DNA from: Thermococcus sp. LS1
Lineage (GTDB): Archaea; Methanobacteriota_B; Thermococci; Thermococcales; Thermococcaceae
DNA: 64,000 bases
Assembly (NCBI RefSeq): GCF_012027395.1
Contig: NZ_SNUJ01000004.1
Coordinates: forward strand, 62,001 to 126,000
Direction of reading: 5' to 3'
The notes beneath the pieces are model-generated. The model ran no database searches, was not told the DNA's origin, and saw only the letters and a program-made list of their open reading frames with translations. Positions 45,679 through 53,823 of this stretch are shown here, piece after piece. The position numbers were made by a program, and so were the translations under genes. The first letter of the stretch is position 1, and each line of letters begins with the position of its first letter.

Positions 45679-47262
45679 TCAGAGCTTTATGAGCACCTCG
45701 TTCTTTGCGAGCTCTTCGCCGTACTTCTTCTTGATGGCCATGTAAGCCTCGATAGCACCGATGACGAGGATTATGATGATAACTATCCTGGCCCTGGTGA
45801 TGAGGCTGATGATTTCTGGGGTGTAGTCGTATCCAAGTATCTGGGTGACATAGTACTCCGATACTGAGAAGGCTCCGTTCCTTATGTAGTCCCAGGTGTT
45901 GCCACCGAGGAGGAACAGCATGAACAGCGGCGCTATTATGGTCATTATTGGCCTGTACCACTCTGGAACGTTAATGTAAGCACCCTTGTGGAGCTCCTCC
46001 CAGAAGTTGTCGGGCTTGAAGAGCCAAACTGCGACTATGATGTCGAAGAGACCAAGCAGCACGAGGAAGTAGGAACCAACCCACATGTCGAGCTCGCTGA
46101 GGTACGCTAGGGTGCTGTCAAGGGCAACCGGCAGTCCAAGCAGGAACAGGAATATGAACACTAGCCAGGTGCCAACCTTCCTATCGATGTGAATGTCCTC
46201 CTCGAGCATGGCGACGAGGTAGTTGTAGGTGGCTATAGCTGAAGTGAATCCCGCGAACCAGAGCAGGAGGAACCACATTGCACCGAATATCTGACCTGCC
46301 GGCATGTTGGCGAAGACGTTCGGAAGGGCCATGTATGCGAGACCGACACCACCCTTGACGGCCTGCTCTGGACCGAGGTAGGCGAAGGCTATCGGGATGG
46401 CGAGAGAACCACCGAGGATGACCTCTGCGAACTCGTTGAGTGAAACTGTGGCGAGACCTGAGAGGGCAACGTCGTCCTCAGGACCGAGGTAGCTTGCGTA
46501 GTTGTGTATGATACCCATACCGAGGGACAGTGTGAAGAATATCTGTCCCGCCGCTGCCAGGCTTATCTTGAAGAAGTTCTGGCTGAGTGTCTGAAAGTCA
46601 GGCTTCCAGATGTACTCGAGACCCTTAATGGCGCTCCACTCTGGCTTTACGGGTGAGCCAAGGGTCAGTGCCCTGAGAACCAGGAGTATAGCGAACACGT
46701 ACAGGAGGGGCATCATGACCTTAACCCAGCGCTCGATACCTTTGCTAACTCCCTGTCCAACTGCTATTCCAAGGAAGAGCATCGTCAGTCCCCAGAAGAA
46801 TATCACTGCCTTGGTGTTGGCGACATAGTCCAGGAAGAACTGGACGGTGTCCTTGCCGAAGTATGCTCCGGTAAGGCTGTAGTAGGTGTAAGCCGCGGAC
46901 CAGCCTATGACCTGATAGTAGTATGAGCTGAGCAGGGAAGCGACCGAGAAGGCCAGCATTCCACCGATGATACCGAAGATCATGGCTGTCCTTGGCTTGA
47001 GGCTCTCCCTGGCCATGAGGTAGAACATTGGTCCGATTGTACCGTGTCCGTATTTACCACCGTAGCGACCGGTGGTCCACTCAATCCACATCACAGGGAT
47101 TCCCAGGAACACCAACGCTATGAAGTACGGTATCATGAATGCGCCGCCACCGTTGCTAGCGAGCTGGTATGGGAACCTCCAGAAGTTTCCAAGACCTATT
47201 GCATTTCCGGCCATGGCTAAAATTAAACCAATCTTAGTCGCCCATTGATCCCTTTGTTCCAC
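45679..47262 (-). CDS. sodium-dependent transporter, NSS (SNF) family
   Basis: This is a LeuT-fold sodium:amino acid symporter of 527 residues. It has about twelve membrane helices and the family's N-terminal signature ILAMAGNAIGLGNFWRFPY, which forms the sodium and substrate site. GTG at 47262 is chosen because GGGGGTGA precedes it; the frame extends to 47295 without a ribosome site. A TATA (TTTTTATAG, 47354-47346) lies upstream. It is followed by a MetS-like small subunit, which suggests a methionine/alanine-type substrate, but this is inference. Confidence 0.9.
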   Translation of the reverse strand: MEQRDQWATKIGLILAMAGNAIGLGNFWRFPYQLASNGGGAFMIPYFIALVFLGIPVMWIEWTTGRYGGKYGHGTIGPMFYLMARESLKPRTAMIFGIIGGMLAFSVASLLSSYYYQVIGWSAAYTYYSLTGAYFGKDTVQFFLDYVANTKAVIFFWGLTMLFLGIAVGQGVSKGIERWVKVMMPLLYVFAILLVLRALTLGSPVKPEWSAIKGLEYIWKPDFQTLSQNFFKISLAAAGQIFFTLSLGMGIIHNYASYLGPEDDVALSGLATVSLNEFAEVILGGSLAIPIAFAYLGPEQAVKGGVGLAYMALPNVFANMPAGQIFGAMWFLLLWFAGFTSAIATYNYLVAMLEEDIHIDRKVGTWLVFIFLFLLGLPVALDSTLAYLSELDMWVGSYFLVLLGLFDIIVAVWLFKPDNFWEELHKGAYINVPEWYRPIMTIIAPLFMLFLLGGNTWDYIRNGAFSVSEYYVTQILGYDYTPEIISLITRARIVIIIILVIGAIEAYMAIKKKYGEELAKNEVLIKL

Positions 47263-47572
47263 ACTATTCACCCCCGTTCTTAAATGTGTGGGCAACGAAA
47301 CCCCGTGTACTATAACGGGGCATTATGTATAGGGTATTGCATTCTATAAAAAGCTTTCTGATGCCTCTTTTCGACAAAAGACGATTTACTAGACCACAAA
47401 ATGGTTGAAATTTAATTCTTATCATTTTTTTAGTACGTTAGTCTTTCGTAATTAGAAAATAGTCGTTATGACAATGTCATGCCTATATGTTAATAAGGGG
47501 TGACAACATCCGGCTGGCTCCCAATAGGCACTTGCGAAGGGTTAATATATGTAAGGAATATGACAAACGAAT
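47263..47572. other. gene-free region between the NSS transporter and the C/D RNA
   Basis: This AT-rich spacer holds the transporter TATA at 47354-47346, a perfect palindrome ATGACA-A-TGTCAT (47468-47480) and a larger inverted repeat. In the latter, TGCCTAT (47480-47486) pairs with ATAGGCA (47524-47530), with an inner ATGTT/AACAT stem (47487-47491/47505-47509). TTAATATAT at 47542-47550 fits a TATA box for the RNA at 47573. No coding frame is supported. Confidence 0.5.
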
Positions 47573-47632
47573 GCCCGATGACTGGAACAGAGAGTGAGCT
47601 GATGGGATGATGACCGACTTCTCGCTGAGGGC
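47573..47632 (+). ncRNA. C/D-box guide sRNA
   Basis: The elements occur in canonical order. A terminal stem GCCC (47573-47576) pairs with GGGC (47629-47632). The C box is CGATGA (47576-47581, one change from TGATGA), D' is CTGA (47599-47602), a 4 nt spacer follows, C' is ATGATGA (47607-47613), an 11 nt guide follows, and D is CTGA (47625-47628). TATA-like TTAATATAT lies about 27 nt upstream. Such RNAs direct 2'-O-methylation of rRNA or tRNA by fibrillarin. The targets were not determined. Confidence 0.75.
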
Positions 47633-47824
47633 GTCCCGTTTCAATTTTATTTCATTCGTTCTTATTCAAGCGTGTCCCTTAATGTTCGTTAATGTATAAA
47701 AAATCTTGGATGTACAGCCTTGTTTTTGCCCTAAAATTTCGGCAGGTTTTTTCTTTTGGCCGAAAATTTCCAGATATAACTTTTTGTTTAAAATTAACCG
47801 TTCTCCTGCCTCCTTTAGCGAAAA

Positions 47825-47834
47825 GTTTATATAT
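47825..47834 (+). promoter_or_regulatory. gdhA TATA box
   Basis: GTTTATATAT preceded by purine-rich GAAAA (BRE-like) lies 52 nt before the gdhA ATG and predicts a leader of about 30 nt. GAGGTGG serves as Shine-Dalgarno. This fits a strong promoter for an abundant enzyme. Confidence 0.65.
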
Positions 47835-47885
47835 GCAAATGCCTAAGAGCCTATCGCAAATTACCGAAACCCGAGGTGGTAAAAG

Positions 47886-49148
47886 ATGGTCGAGATAGAC
47901 CCGTTTGAGATTGCAGTTCAGCAGCTCGAGAGGGCTGCCCAGTATATGGACATAAGCGAAGAGGCCCTCGAGTTCCTTAAGAGACCACAAAGAATTCTTG
48001 AAGTAACAATTCCAGTTGAGATGGACGATGGTTCTGTAAAACTCTTTACTGGTTTTAGAGTCCAACACAACTGGGCTCGCGGTCCAACAAAGGGTGGAAT
48101 TAGATGGCACCCTGAGGAAACATTAAGCACAGTTAAAGCCTTAGCCGCTTGGATGACTTGGAAGACCGCCGTTATGGACCTCCCCTACGGTGGAGGTAAG
48201 GGTGGCATCATCTGCAACCCGAAGGAGCTCTCCGACAGGGAGAAGGAGAGGCTCGCTAGGGGCTACATAAGGGCTATCTACGACATCATTAGCCCGTACA
48301 CCGATGTTCCCGCTCCTGACGTTTACACCAACCCGCAGATCATGGCCTGGATGATGGACGAGTATGAGGCCATCAGCAGGAGGAAGACCCCGGCCTTCGG
48401 TATCATCACTGGCAAGCCGCCGAGCGTCGGCGGTATCGTCGCTAGGATGGATGCCACCGCCAGGGGTGCTGCCTTCACCGTCCGTGAGGCCGCCAAGGCC
48501 CTTGGCTGGGACACCCTTAAGGGCAAGACTATCGCCATCCAGGGTTACGGTAACGCCGGTTACTACATGGCCAAGATCATGAGCGAGGAGTACGGCATGA
48601 AGGTCATCGCCGTCAGCGACAGCAAGGGCGGCATCTACAACCCGGACGGCCTCAACGCCGATGAGGTTCTCGAGTGGAAGAAGAAGAACGGCAGCGTTAA
48701 GGACTTCCCAGGCGCCCAGAACATCACCAATGATGAGCTCCTCGAGCTCGAGGTCGACGTCCTCGCCCCGAGCGCCATCGAGGAGGTCATCACCAAGAAG
48801 AACGCCGACAACATCAAGGCCAAGATCGTTGCCGAGCTCGCCAACGGTCCGACCACCCCGGAGGCCGACGAGATCCTCTACGAGAAGGGCATCCTCATCA
48901 TACCGGACTTCCTCTGTAACGCCGGTGGTGTTACCGTCAGCTACTTCGAGTGGGTTCAGAACATAACCGGCGACTACTGGACCGTCGAGGAGACCAGGGC
49001 CAAGCTCGACAAGAAGATGACTAAGGCCTTCTGGGACGTCTACAACACCCACAAGGAGAAGAACATCAACATGCGTGACGCTGCCTACGTCGTCGCGGTC
49101 AGCAGGGTCTACCAGGCCATGAAGGACCGCGGATGGGTCAAGAAGTGA
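47886..49148 (+). CDS. gdhA: glutamate dehydrogenase
   Basis: This hexameric enzyme interconverts glutamate and 2-oxoglutarate plus ammonia, and is very abundant in Thermococcales. The 420-residue protein has the catalytic segment around [11 protein letters not shown] and [11 protein letters not shown] and the nucleotide fold [14 protein letters not shown]. Codon use changes within the gene. About 47977-48160 uses AGA, TTA, ACA and CCA codons, while the rest uses the strongly biased GC-rich set. The reading frame is intact. Confidence 0.97.
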   Translation: MVEIDPFEIAVQQLERAAQYMDISEEALEFLKRPQRILEVTIPVEMDDGSVKLFTGFRVQHNWARGPTKGGIRWHPEETLSTVKALAAWMTWKTAVMDLPYGGGKGGIICNPKELSDREKERLARGYIRAIYDIISPYTDVPAPDVYTNPQIMAWMMDEYEAISRRKTPAFGIITGKPPSVGGIVARMDATARGAAFTVREAAKALGWDTLKGKTIAIQGYGNAGYYMAKIMSEEYGMKVIAVSDSKGGIYNPDGLNADEVLEWKKKNGSVKDFPGAQNITNDELLELEVDVLAPSAIEEVITKKNADNIKAKIVAELANGPTTPEADEILYEKGILIIPDFLCNAGGVTVSYFEWVQNITGDYWTVEETRAKLDKKMTKAFWDVYNTHKEKNINMRDAAYVVAVSRVYQAMKDRGWVKK

Positions 49149-49283
49149 TTTCTTGCCTCCTTTCACTTTGTTCCTATGTCTTTTCTCCCAATGTCTATCA
49201 ATAAAACTCTCACGGGGAAAACTTTTTAAAGTCTTCCTGTTTTACAACCTTGATATGTAAACAAATTGGACAGGGGGATGTAA

Positions 49284-49612
49284 ATGGGGGAGAGGATAGA
49301 GGCCCTGCTGAGAATACCTCTGGCAATAATATACGGGGTAATAATTTATGTCCTTGAATTTGTGATGTTTTTTGTGCTCGTAATCAGTTCTTCCACACCT
49401 TAATCCTTGGAAAGCGCCACAAGAGTCTGGCGAGGTTTTCAAACAATTACGCATCGTTCCTGTACCATGTAAACAGATACTTCCTGTTCGCCACCAATGA
49501 AAAGCCCCTCTTTGGTAACGTTGGCTGGGATGAAGTTCTACCATGCGACTTTGACAAAAATGGCCATGAAAAGTACAAACAACTAAAAGAGGCTCTTGGG
49601 GGTGGTGTGTAA
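49284..49612 (+). pseudogene. DUF4389-like membrane protein, broken by a -1 frameshift
   Basis: ATG 49284 after GGGGGATG opens a frame MGERIEALLRIPLAIIYGVI... that stops at 49401-49403. From 49385 a frame one base earlier continues QFFHTLILGKRHKSLARFS to a TAA at 49610-49612. Together these read like a DUF4389 membrane protein of about 109 residues. One missing base near 49384 explains the break. A TATA-like CTTTTTAAAG lies near 49225. Confidence 0.7.
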
Positions 49613-49621
49613 TTTGTTATT

Positions 49622-49977
49622 TCAGAACTTCCCGATTCTCTCCGTATAGAGCCTCTCTATGACCTTCATAGCCGCGGCGATCATTATGCCTGTCAGTATC
49701 ATGCCTAGGATTGGAAGCACGAAGGCACAGAGAACCTTGCCCCCAGGAGTGTGGGGAACTATGTCCCCGTAGCCGACGGTAAACGCTGAAATGAACGCGA
49801 AGTAAACTCCGTTGGCGTACGTTAGGCCCTCCCACCTGGCCAGTAGGAATCCAAAGAGAGTTATCACCCCGAAGAGGCCCAGGAGAATGCCCTTGACGTA
49901 GTAGAGCACCTTCAAAAATTCGTGGAAAAGGTGCGAAAGCTGACGAGCTCGAATTCACCCTCTTTTCCCATGCCCAT
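49622..49977 (-). pseudogene. potassium-channel-like pore protein, broken by a -1 frameshift
   Basis: ATG at 49977 overlaps the stop of the upstream gene and encodes MGMGKEGEFELVSFRTFSTNF before a TGA at 49914-49912. The neighbouring frame continues KVLYYVKGILLGLFGVITLFG to a two-helix pore domain with the selectivity filter TVGYGD (FISAFTVGYGDIVPH). One extra T in the T5 run at 49918-49914 would join the two parts. A TTG at 49915 could in principle start a shorter 97-residue channel, but it has no ribosome site. Confidence 0.7.
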
Positions 49978-51140
49978 CACGCTTTCGCCCAGTAGTCCTT
50001 CTCTTCCACCATGGCCTTTATCATCTCGTCCTCGCCCTTGAACATAGTTCTTCTAGATGGATTTTGCATGCCGTAGAACTCCATGAAGGGGCTTGGTCTC
50101 CTCTCGAACGGGTAGTAAAGGTATATTGCAGCCAGAGTCCTGTATGCCTCTGCCATTTCACTGATAACCCCAGCTGAGACTCCCTCTGCATACTGATATA
50201 CGGCTATGGCTTTGCTGACATCAACTAAATTGAAGTCTCTCTCCACGAGCTGGCGCCTTAGTATGTCGGTGGCCTGCTCTATGTCAGTCCTATCGAGCTC
50301 CTCAACAGTGTCGCCGTCGAGCAGGTGCTTGATTTTGATCCTCTTAATTGAGGGGTCTTTGTTCACTTGGTTATCATACTCGGCAACGACCCACCAGTCG
50401 TCCAGAGCACCGGGATCGAGAACCGTAAAGTGCTTGCTCAGCTTCTCGTAGAAGTCCCTGACGCGATGGTAGTACTCCTCCTCGTGGCCGGTCATCGGGT
50501 AGCTGAGATAGACGAGGGGCTTCTCATTCTCCCTGAAAATCAGATTAAGGAAGACTTCATGTGGGTGTCTTATGCCGAACTGGAGGACGTAGCGGACTTC
50601 AAGGCCTTCCTTCTTAAGCTCGCGGACGAGGGTCTTCACGTGGTTTATGGCATCCTCACGCCACATGACGAGAGTAGTGAGCTTTATATTCTCGGGGTCT
50701 TTGCCAAAGCGTTCGAACCACTCAGGGTCGTTTATTATCCTCCGCCTGACGGAGAGGACGTCGTCGAGGACTATTATAACGCGGTTCGGCTTCAGGAGCT
50801 TGAGGTTGCTGGTAGTGAAGCCTATAACACTTCCGCTTCCCCAGCGGAAGAGGCTGGGAGTTGAGACAAGGTGGTACTTCTTGTCGCTTTCGTCTATTTC
50901 CTTTCTTATTCTGTTGAATGCTTCGTCCCTTATCTCGTTCATCAGGTCTTGGTGACTTATTGCGAAATCCAGAACGTTCTTCCGGGTTATTTTAACGCCC
51001 AGTTCCTTACCGACTTCCCTTATGTATTCGAAGACGTGGTAGTATGTGTAGCTCTCTCCGTTGGCAAGCTTGAGGGCCTCGGTTATGTACTCATCCCTGC
51101 CGTTGAGAGGAGGGCCCGTTAAGAGTATTACCTCCTTCAT
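49977..51140 (-). CDS. P-loop kinase-like protein fused to a nucleoside deoxyribosyltransferase-like domain
   Basis: The 387-residue protein begins with a P-loop-like VILLTGPPLNGRDEY, in which Asn-Gly-Arg replaces the usual GKS/T, and a helical NMP-kinase-like half. From about residue 210, VYLSYPMTGHEEEYYHRVRDF resembles nucleoside 2-deoxyribosyltransferase folds (YLAGPMTG). No activity is known to me. GGTGGTAGA precedes the start. It is divergent from psmB and translationally coupled to the channel gene. Confidence 0.65.
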   Translation of the reverse strand: MKEVILLTGPPLNGRDEYITEALKLANGESYTYYHVFEYIREVGKELGVKITRKNVLDFAISHQDLMNEIRDEAFNRIRKEIDESDKKYHLVSTPSLFRWGSGSVIGFTTSNLKLLKPNRVIIVLDDVLSVRRRIINDPEWFERFGKDPENIKLTTLVMWREDAINHVKTLVRELKKEGLEVRYVLQFGIRHPHEVFLNLIFRENEKPLVYLSYPMTGHEEEYYHRVRDFYEKLSKHFTVLDPGALDDWWVVAEYDNQVNKDPSIKRIKIKHLLDGDTVEELDRTDIEQATDILRRQLVERDFNLVDVSKAIAVYQYAEGVSAGVISEMAEAYRTLAAIYLYYPFERRPSPFMEFYGMQNPSRRTMFKGEDEMIKAMVEEKDYWAKA

Positions 51141-51249
51141 TCTACCACCCTAGAAGTCCCCTTAGGACGAAACCTTTAAATACTATTCCCCTAAACCGCA
51201 CTTGTAGAAGTTCTTCTATTCTAAAAGCATACTAGCAGGGGTGTTGTAA

Positions 51250-51861
51250 TTGGCTGAAAAGCTAAAGGGAACGACTACGGTCGGCATTGTATGTAAGGAC
51301 GGCGTTGTCCTAGCGGCGGACAGGAGAGCATCGCTCGGCAACATGGTGCTGTCAAAGGAAGTCACTAAGGTGTTTCAGATAGATGACCATCTGGCCCTGG
51401 CTGGAGCTGGAAGCGTCGGGGACATTCTCTCGCTTGTTAGACTTCTGAGGGCTGAGGTTAGGCTCTACAGGGCCAAGGTCGGGAGGGAGATGGGCGTTAA
51501 GGCCCTCGCAACGCTTACTTCTAACATTCTCCACGGGAGCAGGTTCATGCCGTACTTCGGATGGTTTCTCATAGCCGGTTATGATGAGAAGCCCGCACTG
51601 TATTCCCTCGATATGGCGGGCGGCGTTACAGAGGATAAGTTCACCGCAGCCGGCTCTGGAATGGAGCTAGCCTTCGCAGTTCTTGAAGATGGGTATAAGG
51701 ACGACATTAATGTTGAAGAGGGCGTTAAGCTTGCCCTCAAGGCTATAAAAATTGCCACGAGGCGTGATGTTTTCACAGGCGATGGAATAACACTCGTAAC
51801 CGTGACGGAGGAGGGCTACAGGGAGCTGAACAGAGAGGAAATAGAGGCTCTTCTGAAGTGA
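51250..51861 (+). CDS. psmB: proteasome beta subunit
   Basis: This is the catalytic subunit of the 20S proteasome. The 203-residue precursor has a seven-residue propeptide (MAEKLKG) before the catalytic Thr8 ([13 protein letters not shown]). Further conserved features are the active-site lysine and aspartate (AADRRAS) and the C-terminal [11 protein letters not shown] region. The start is TTG after GGGGTGTTGTAA. The stop is 10 nt from the fttA TTG start, and the two genes are probably co-transcribed. Confidence 0.96.
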   Translation: MAEKLKGTTTVGIVCKDGVVLAADRRASLGNMVLSKEVTKVFQIDDHLALAGAGSVGDILSLVRLLRAEVRLYRAKVGREMGVKALATLTSNILHGSRFMPYFGWFLIAGYDEKPALYSLDMAGGVTEDKFTAAGSGMELAFAVLEDGYKDDINVEEGVKLALKAIKIATRRDVFTGDGITLVTVTEEGYRELNREEIEALLK

Positions 51862-51871
51862 GGTGGTGACT

Positions 51872-53818
51872 TTGATAAGGAGAGAGACGTTCGTTGACGA
51901 CATTCTACGCGATATAAAAGCGGTAATCTCCCAGATGGTTCCGAGGGGGGCTAGAATAACAGACGTCGAGTTCGAGGGGCCTGAGCTCGTTATCTACGTC
52001 AAGAACCCCGAGGCAATAATGCAGGATGGGGAGCTCATCAAGAACCTCGCCAAGGTTCTCAAGAAAAGGATAAGCGTCAGGCCGGATCCGGAGGTTCTCC
52101 TCCCGCCGGAGAAGGCTGAGGAGATGATAAAGGAGATAGTTCCGCCGGAGGCAGAGATAACCAGCATCAGCTTTGACCCGTCCGTGGGTGAAGTCCTCAT
52201 AGAAGCCAAGAAGCCGGGTCTAGTGATAGGTAAGAACGGTGAAACACTCCGCTTGATAACCCAGAAGGTTCACTGGGCTCCCAAGGTGATACGAACTCCT
52301 CCGCTTCAGAGCCAGACGATATACTCCATCAGGCAGATACTCCAGACCGAGAGCAAGGACAGGAGGAAGTTCCTCCGTCAGGTCGGCAGGAACATCTACC
52401 GCAAGCCCGAACTCAAGAGCGAGTGGATAAGGATAACCGGTCTCGGAGGCTTCAGGGAAGTCGGCAGGAGTGCCCTTCTCGTCCAGACCAACGAGAGCTA
52501 CGTTTTGGTTGACTTCGGTGTTAACATAGCTGCCCTCCGTGACCCCAAGAAGGCCTTCCCTCACTTCGATGCTCCGGAGTTCCGCTACGTCCTGGATGCA
52601 GGCCTTCTCGATGCGATAATCATAACTCACGCTCACCTTGACCACAGTGGTATGCTTCCGTATCTCTTCCGCTACAAGCTCTTCGACGGACCGATATACA
52701 CGACCCCACCGACCAGGGACCTTATGGTCCTCCTCCAGCAGGACTTCATCGAGATTCAGCAGATGAACGGCGTCGAGCCGCTCTACAGACCGAGGGACAT
52801 CAAGGAGGTCATCAAGCACACCATAACCCTGGATTACGGCGAGGTCAGGGACATAGCGCCGGACATGCGCCTTACCCTTCACAACGCCGGCCACATCCTT
52901 GGTTCTTCCATAGTCCACCTCCACATAGGCAACGGCCTCCACAACATAGCAATCACCGGAGACTTCAAGTTCATCCCAACGAGGCTTTTCGAACCGGCCG
53001 TTTCGAGGTTCCCGAGGCTCGAGACCCTTGTCATGGAGTCCACCTACGGTGGAAGCAACGACTACCAGATGCCGCGTGAGGAAGCTGAGAAGCGCTTGAT
53101 TGAGGTCATTCACCAGACAATAAGGAGGAAGGGCAAGGTTCTCATTCCAGCCATGGCCGTCGGTAGGGCCCAGGAGATAATGATGGTTCTCGAGGAGTAC
53201 GCGAGGGTTGGTGGCATAGAGGTGCCAATTTACCTCGATGGAATGATTTGGGAGGCCACTGCCATACACACGGCCTATCCAGAATACCTCAGCAGACACC
53301 TCCGCGAGCAGATATTCCACGAGGGCTACAACCCGTTCCTCAACCCGATATTCAAGCCCGTCGCCAACTCCCGGGAGAGGCAGGACATCATAGACAGCGG
53401 TGAGCCGGCGATAATCATAGCTACTTCGGGCATGCTTGTCGGCGGACCGAGCGTGGAGTACTTCAAGCAGCTCGCTCCGGATCCAAAGAACAGCATGATA
53501 TTCGTCAGCTACCAGGCAGAGGGAACCCTTGGAAGACAGGTGCAGAGGGGACTCAGGGAAATCCCGCTCGTCGGCGAGGGAGGCAAGACCGAGGTCGTCA
53601 AGGTCAACATGGAGGTTCACACCATCGACGGCTTCTCAGGTCACGCCGACAGGAGGGAGCTCATAAGCTACATAGCAAGGCTGAGACCGAGGCCCGAGAG
53701 GGTCATCACAGTCCACGGAGAGCCCCACAAGTGCCTTGACCTCTCAACAAGCATCCACAAGAAGTTCGGCATCAGCACGAGGGCCCCGAACAACCTCGAC
53801 GCAATCAGGCTGAAGTGA
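51872..53818 (+). CDS. fttA: transcription termination factor FttA / aCPSF1
   Basis: FttA is the archaeal CPSF73 homologue that cleaves nascent RNA and terminates transcription. The 648-residue protein has two N-terminal KH-type domains (about residues 1-145, VIGKNGETL). A metallo-beta-lactamase core follows with THAHLDH, HNAGHILGSS and TGDFKF, interrupted by a beta-CASP domain with IIIATSGMLVGG. The C-terminus holds DGFSGHADR and VHGEPHKC. TTG 51872 is preceded by GGTGGTGA. Confidence 0.96.
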   Translation: MIRRETFVDDILRDIKAVISQMVPRGARITDVEFEGPELVIYVKNPEAIMQDGELIKNLAKVLKKRISVRPDPEVLLPPEKAEEMIKEIVPPEAEITSISFDPSVGEVLIEAKKPGLVIGKNGETLRLITQKVHWAPKVIRTPPLQSQTIYSIRQILQTESKDRRKFLRQVGRNIYRKPELKSEWIRITGLGGFREVGRSALLVQTNESYVLVDFGVNIAALRDPKKAFPHFDAPEFRYVLDAGLLDAIIITHAHLDHSGMLPYLFRYKLFDGPIYTTPPTRDLMVLLQQDFIEIQQMNGVEPLYRPRDIKEVIKHTITLDYGEVRDIAPDMRLTLHNAGHILGSSIVHLHIGNGLHNIAITGDFKFIPTRLFEPAVSRFPRLETLVMESTYGGSNDYQMPREEAEKRLIEVIHQTIRRKGKVLIPAMAVGRAQEIMMVLEEYARVGGIEVPIYLDGMIWEATAIHTAYPEYLSRHLREQIFHEGYNPFLNPIFKPVANSRERQDIIDSGEPAIIIATSGMLVGGPSVEYFKQLAPDPKNSMIFVSYQAEGTLGRQVQRGLREIPLVGEGGKTEVVKVNMEVHTIDGFSGHADRRELISYIARLRPRPERVITVHGEPHKCLDLSTSIHKKFGISTRAPNNLDAIRLK

Positions 53819-53823
53819 TGGGT

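Noticed and set aside
48141-49166. Minus-strand open frame (341 codons) opposite gdhA
   Set aside because: It is a Val/Leu/Asp-rich shadow product typical of the complement of biased codons, with no ribosome site.
49913-49915. TTG as the true start of a 97-residue potassium channel
   Set aside because: There is no Shine-Dalgarno, while the upstream frame begins at a translationally coupled ATG and joins the channel with one base added.
52220-53620. Long minus-strand open frame (466 codons) opposite fttA
   Set aside because: This is a shadow of the biased fttA codons; the sense frame has every FttA motif.
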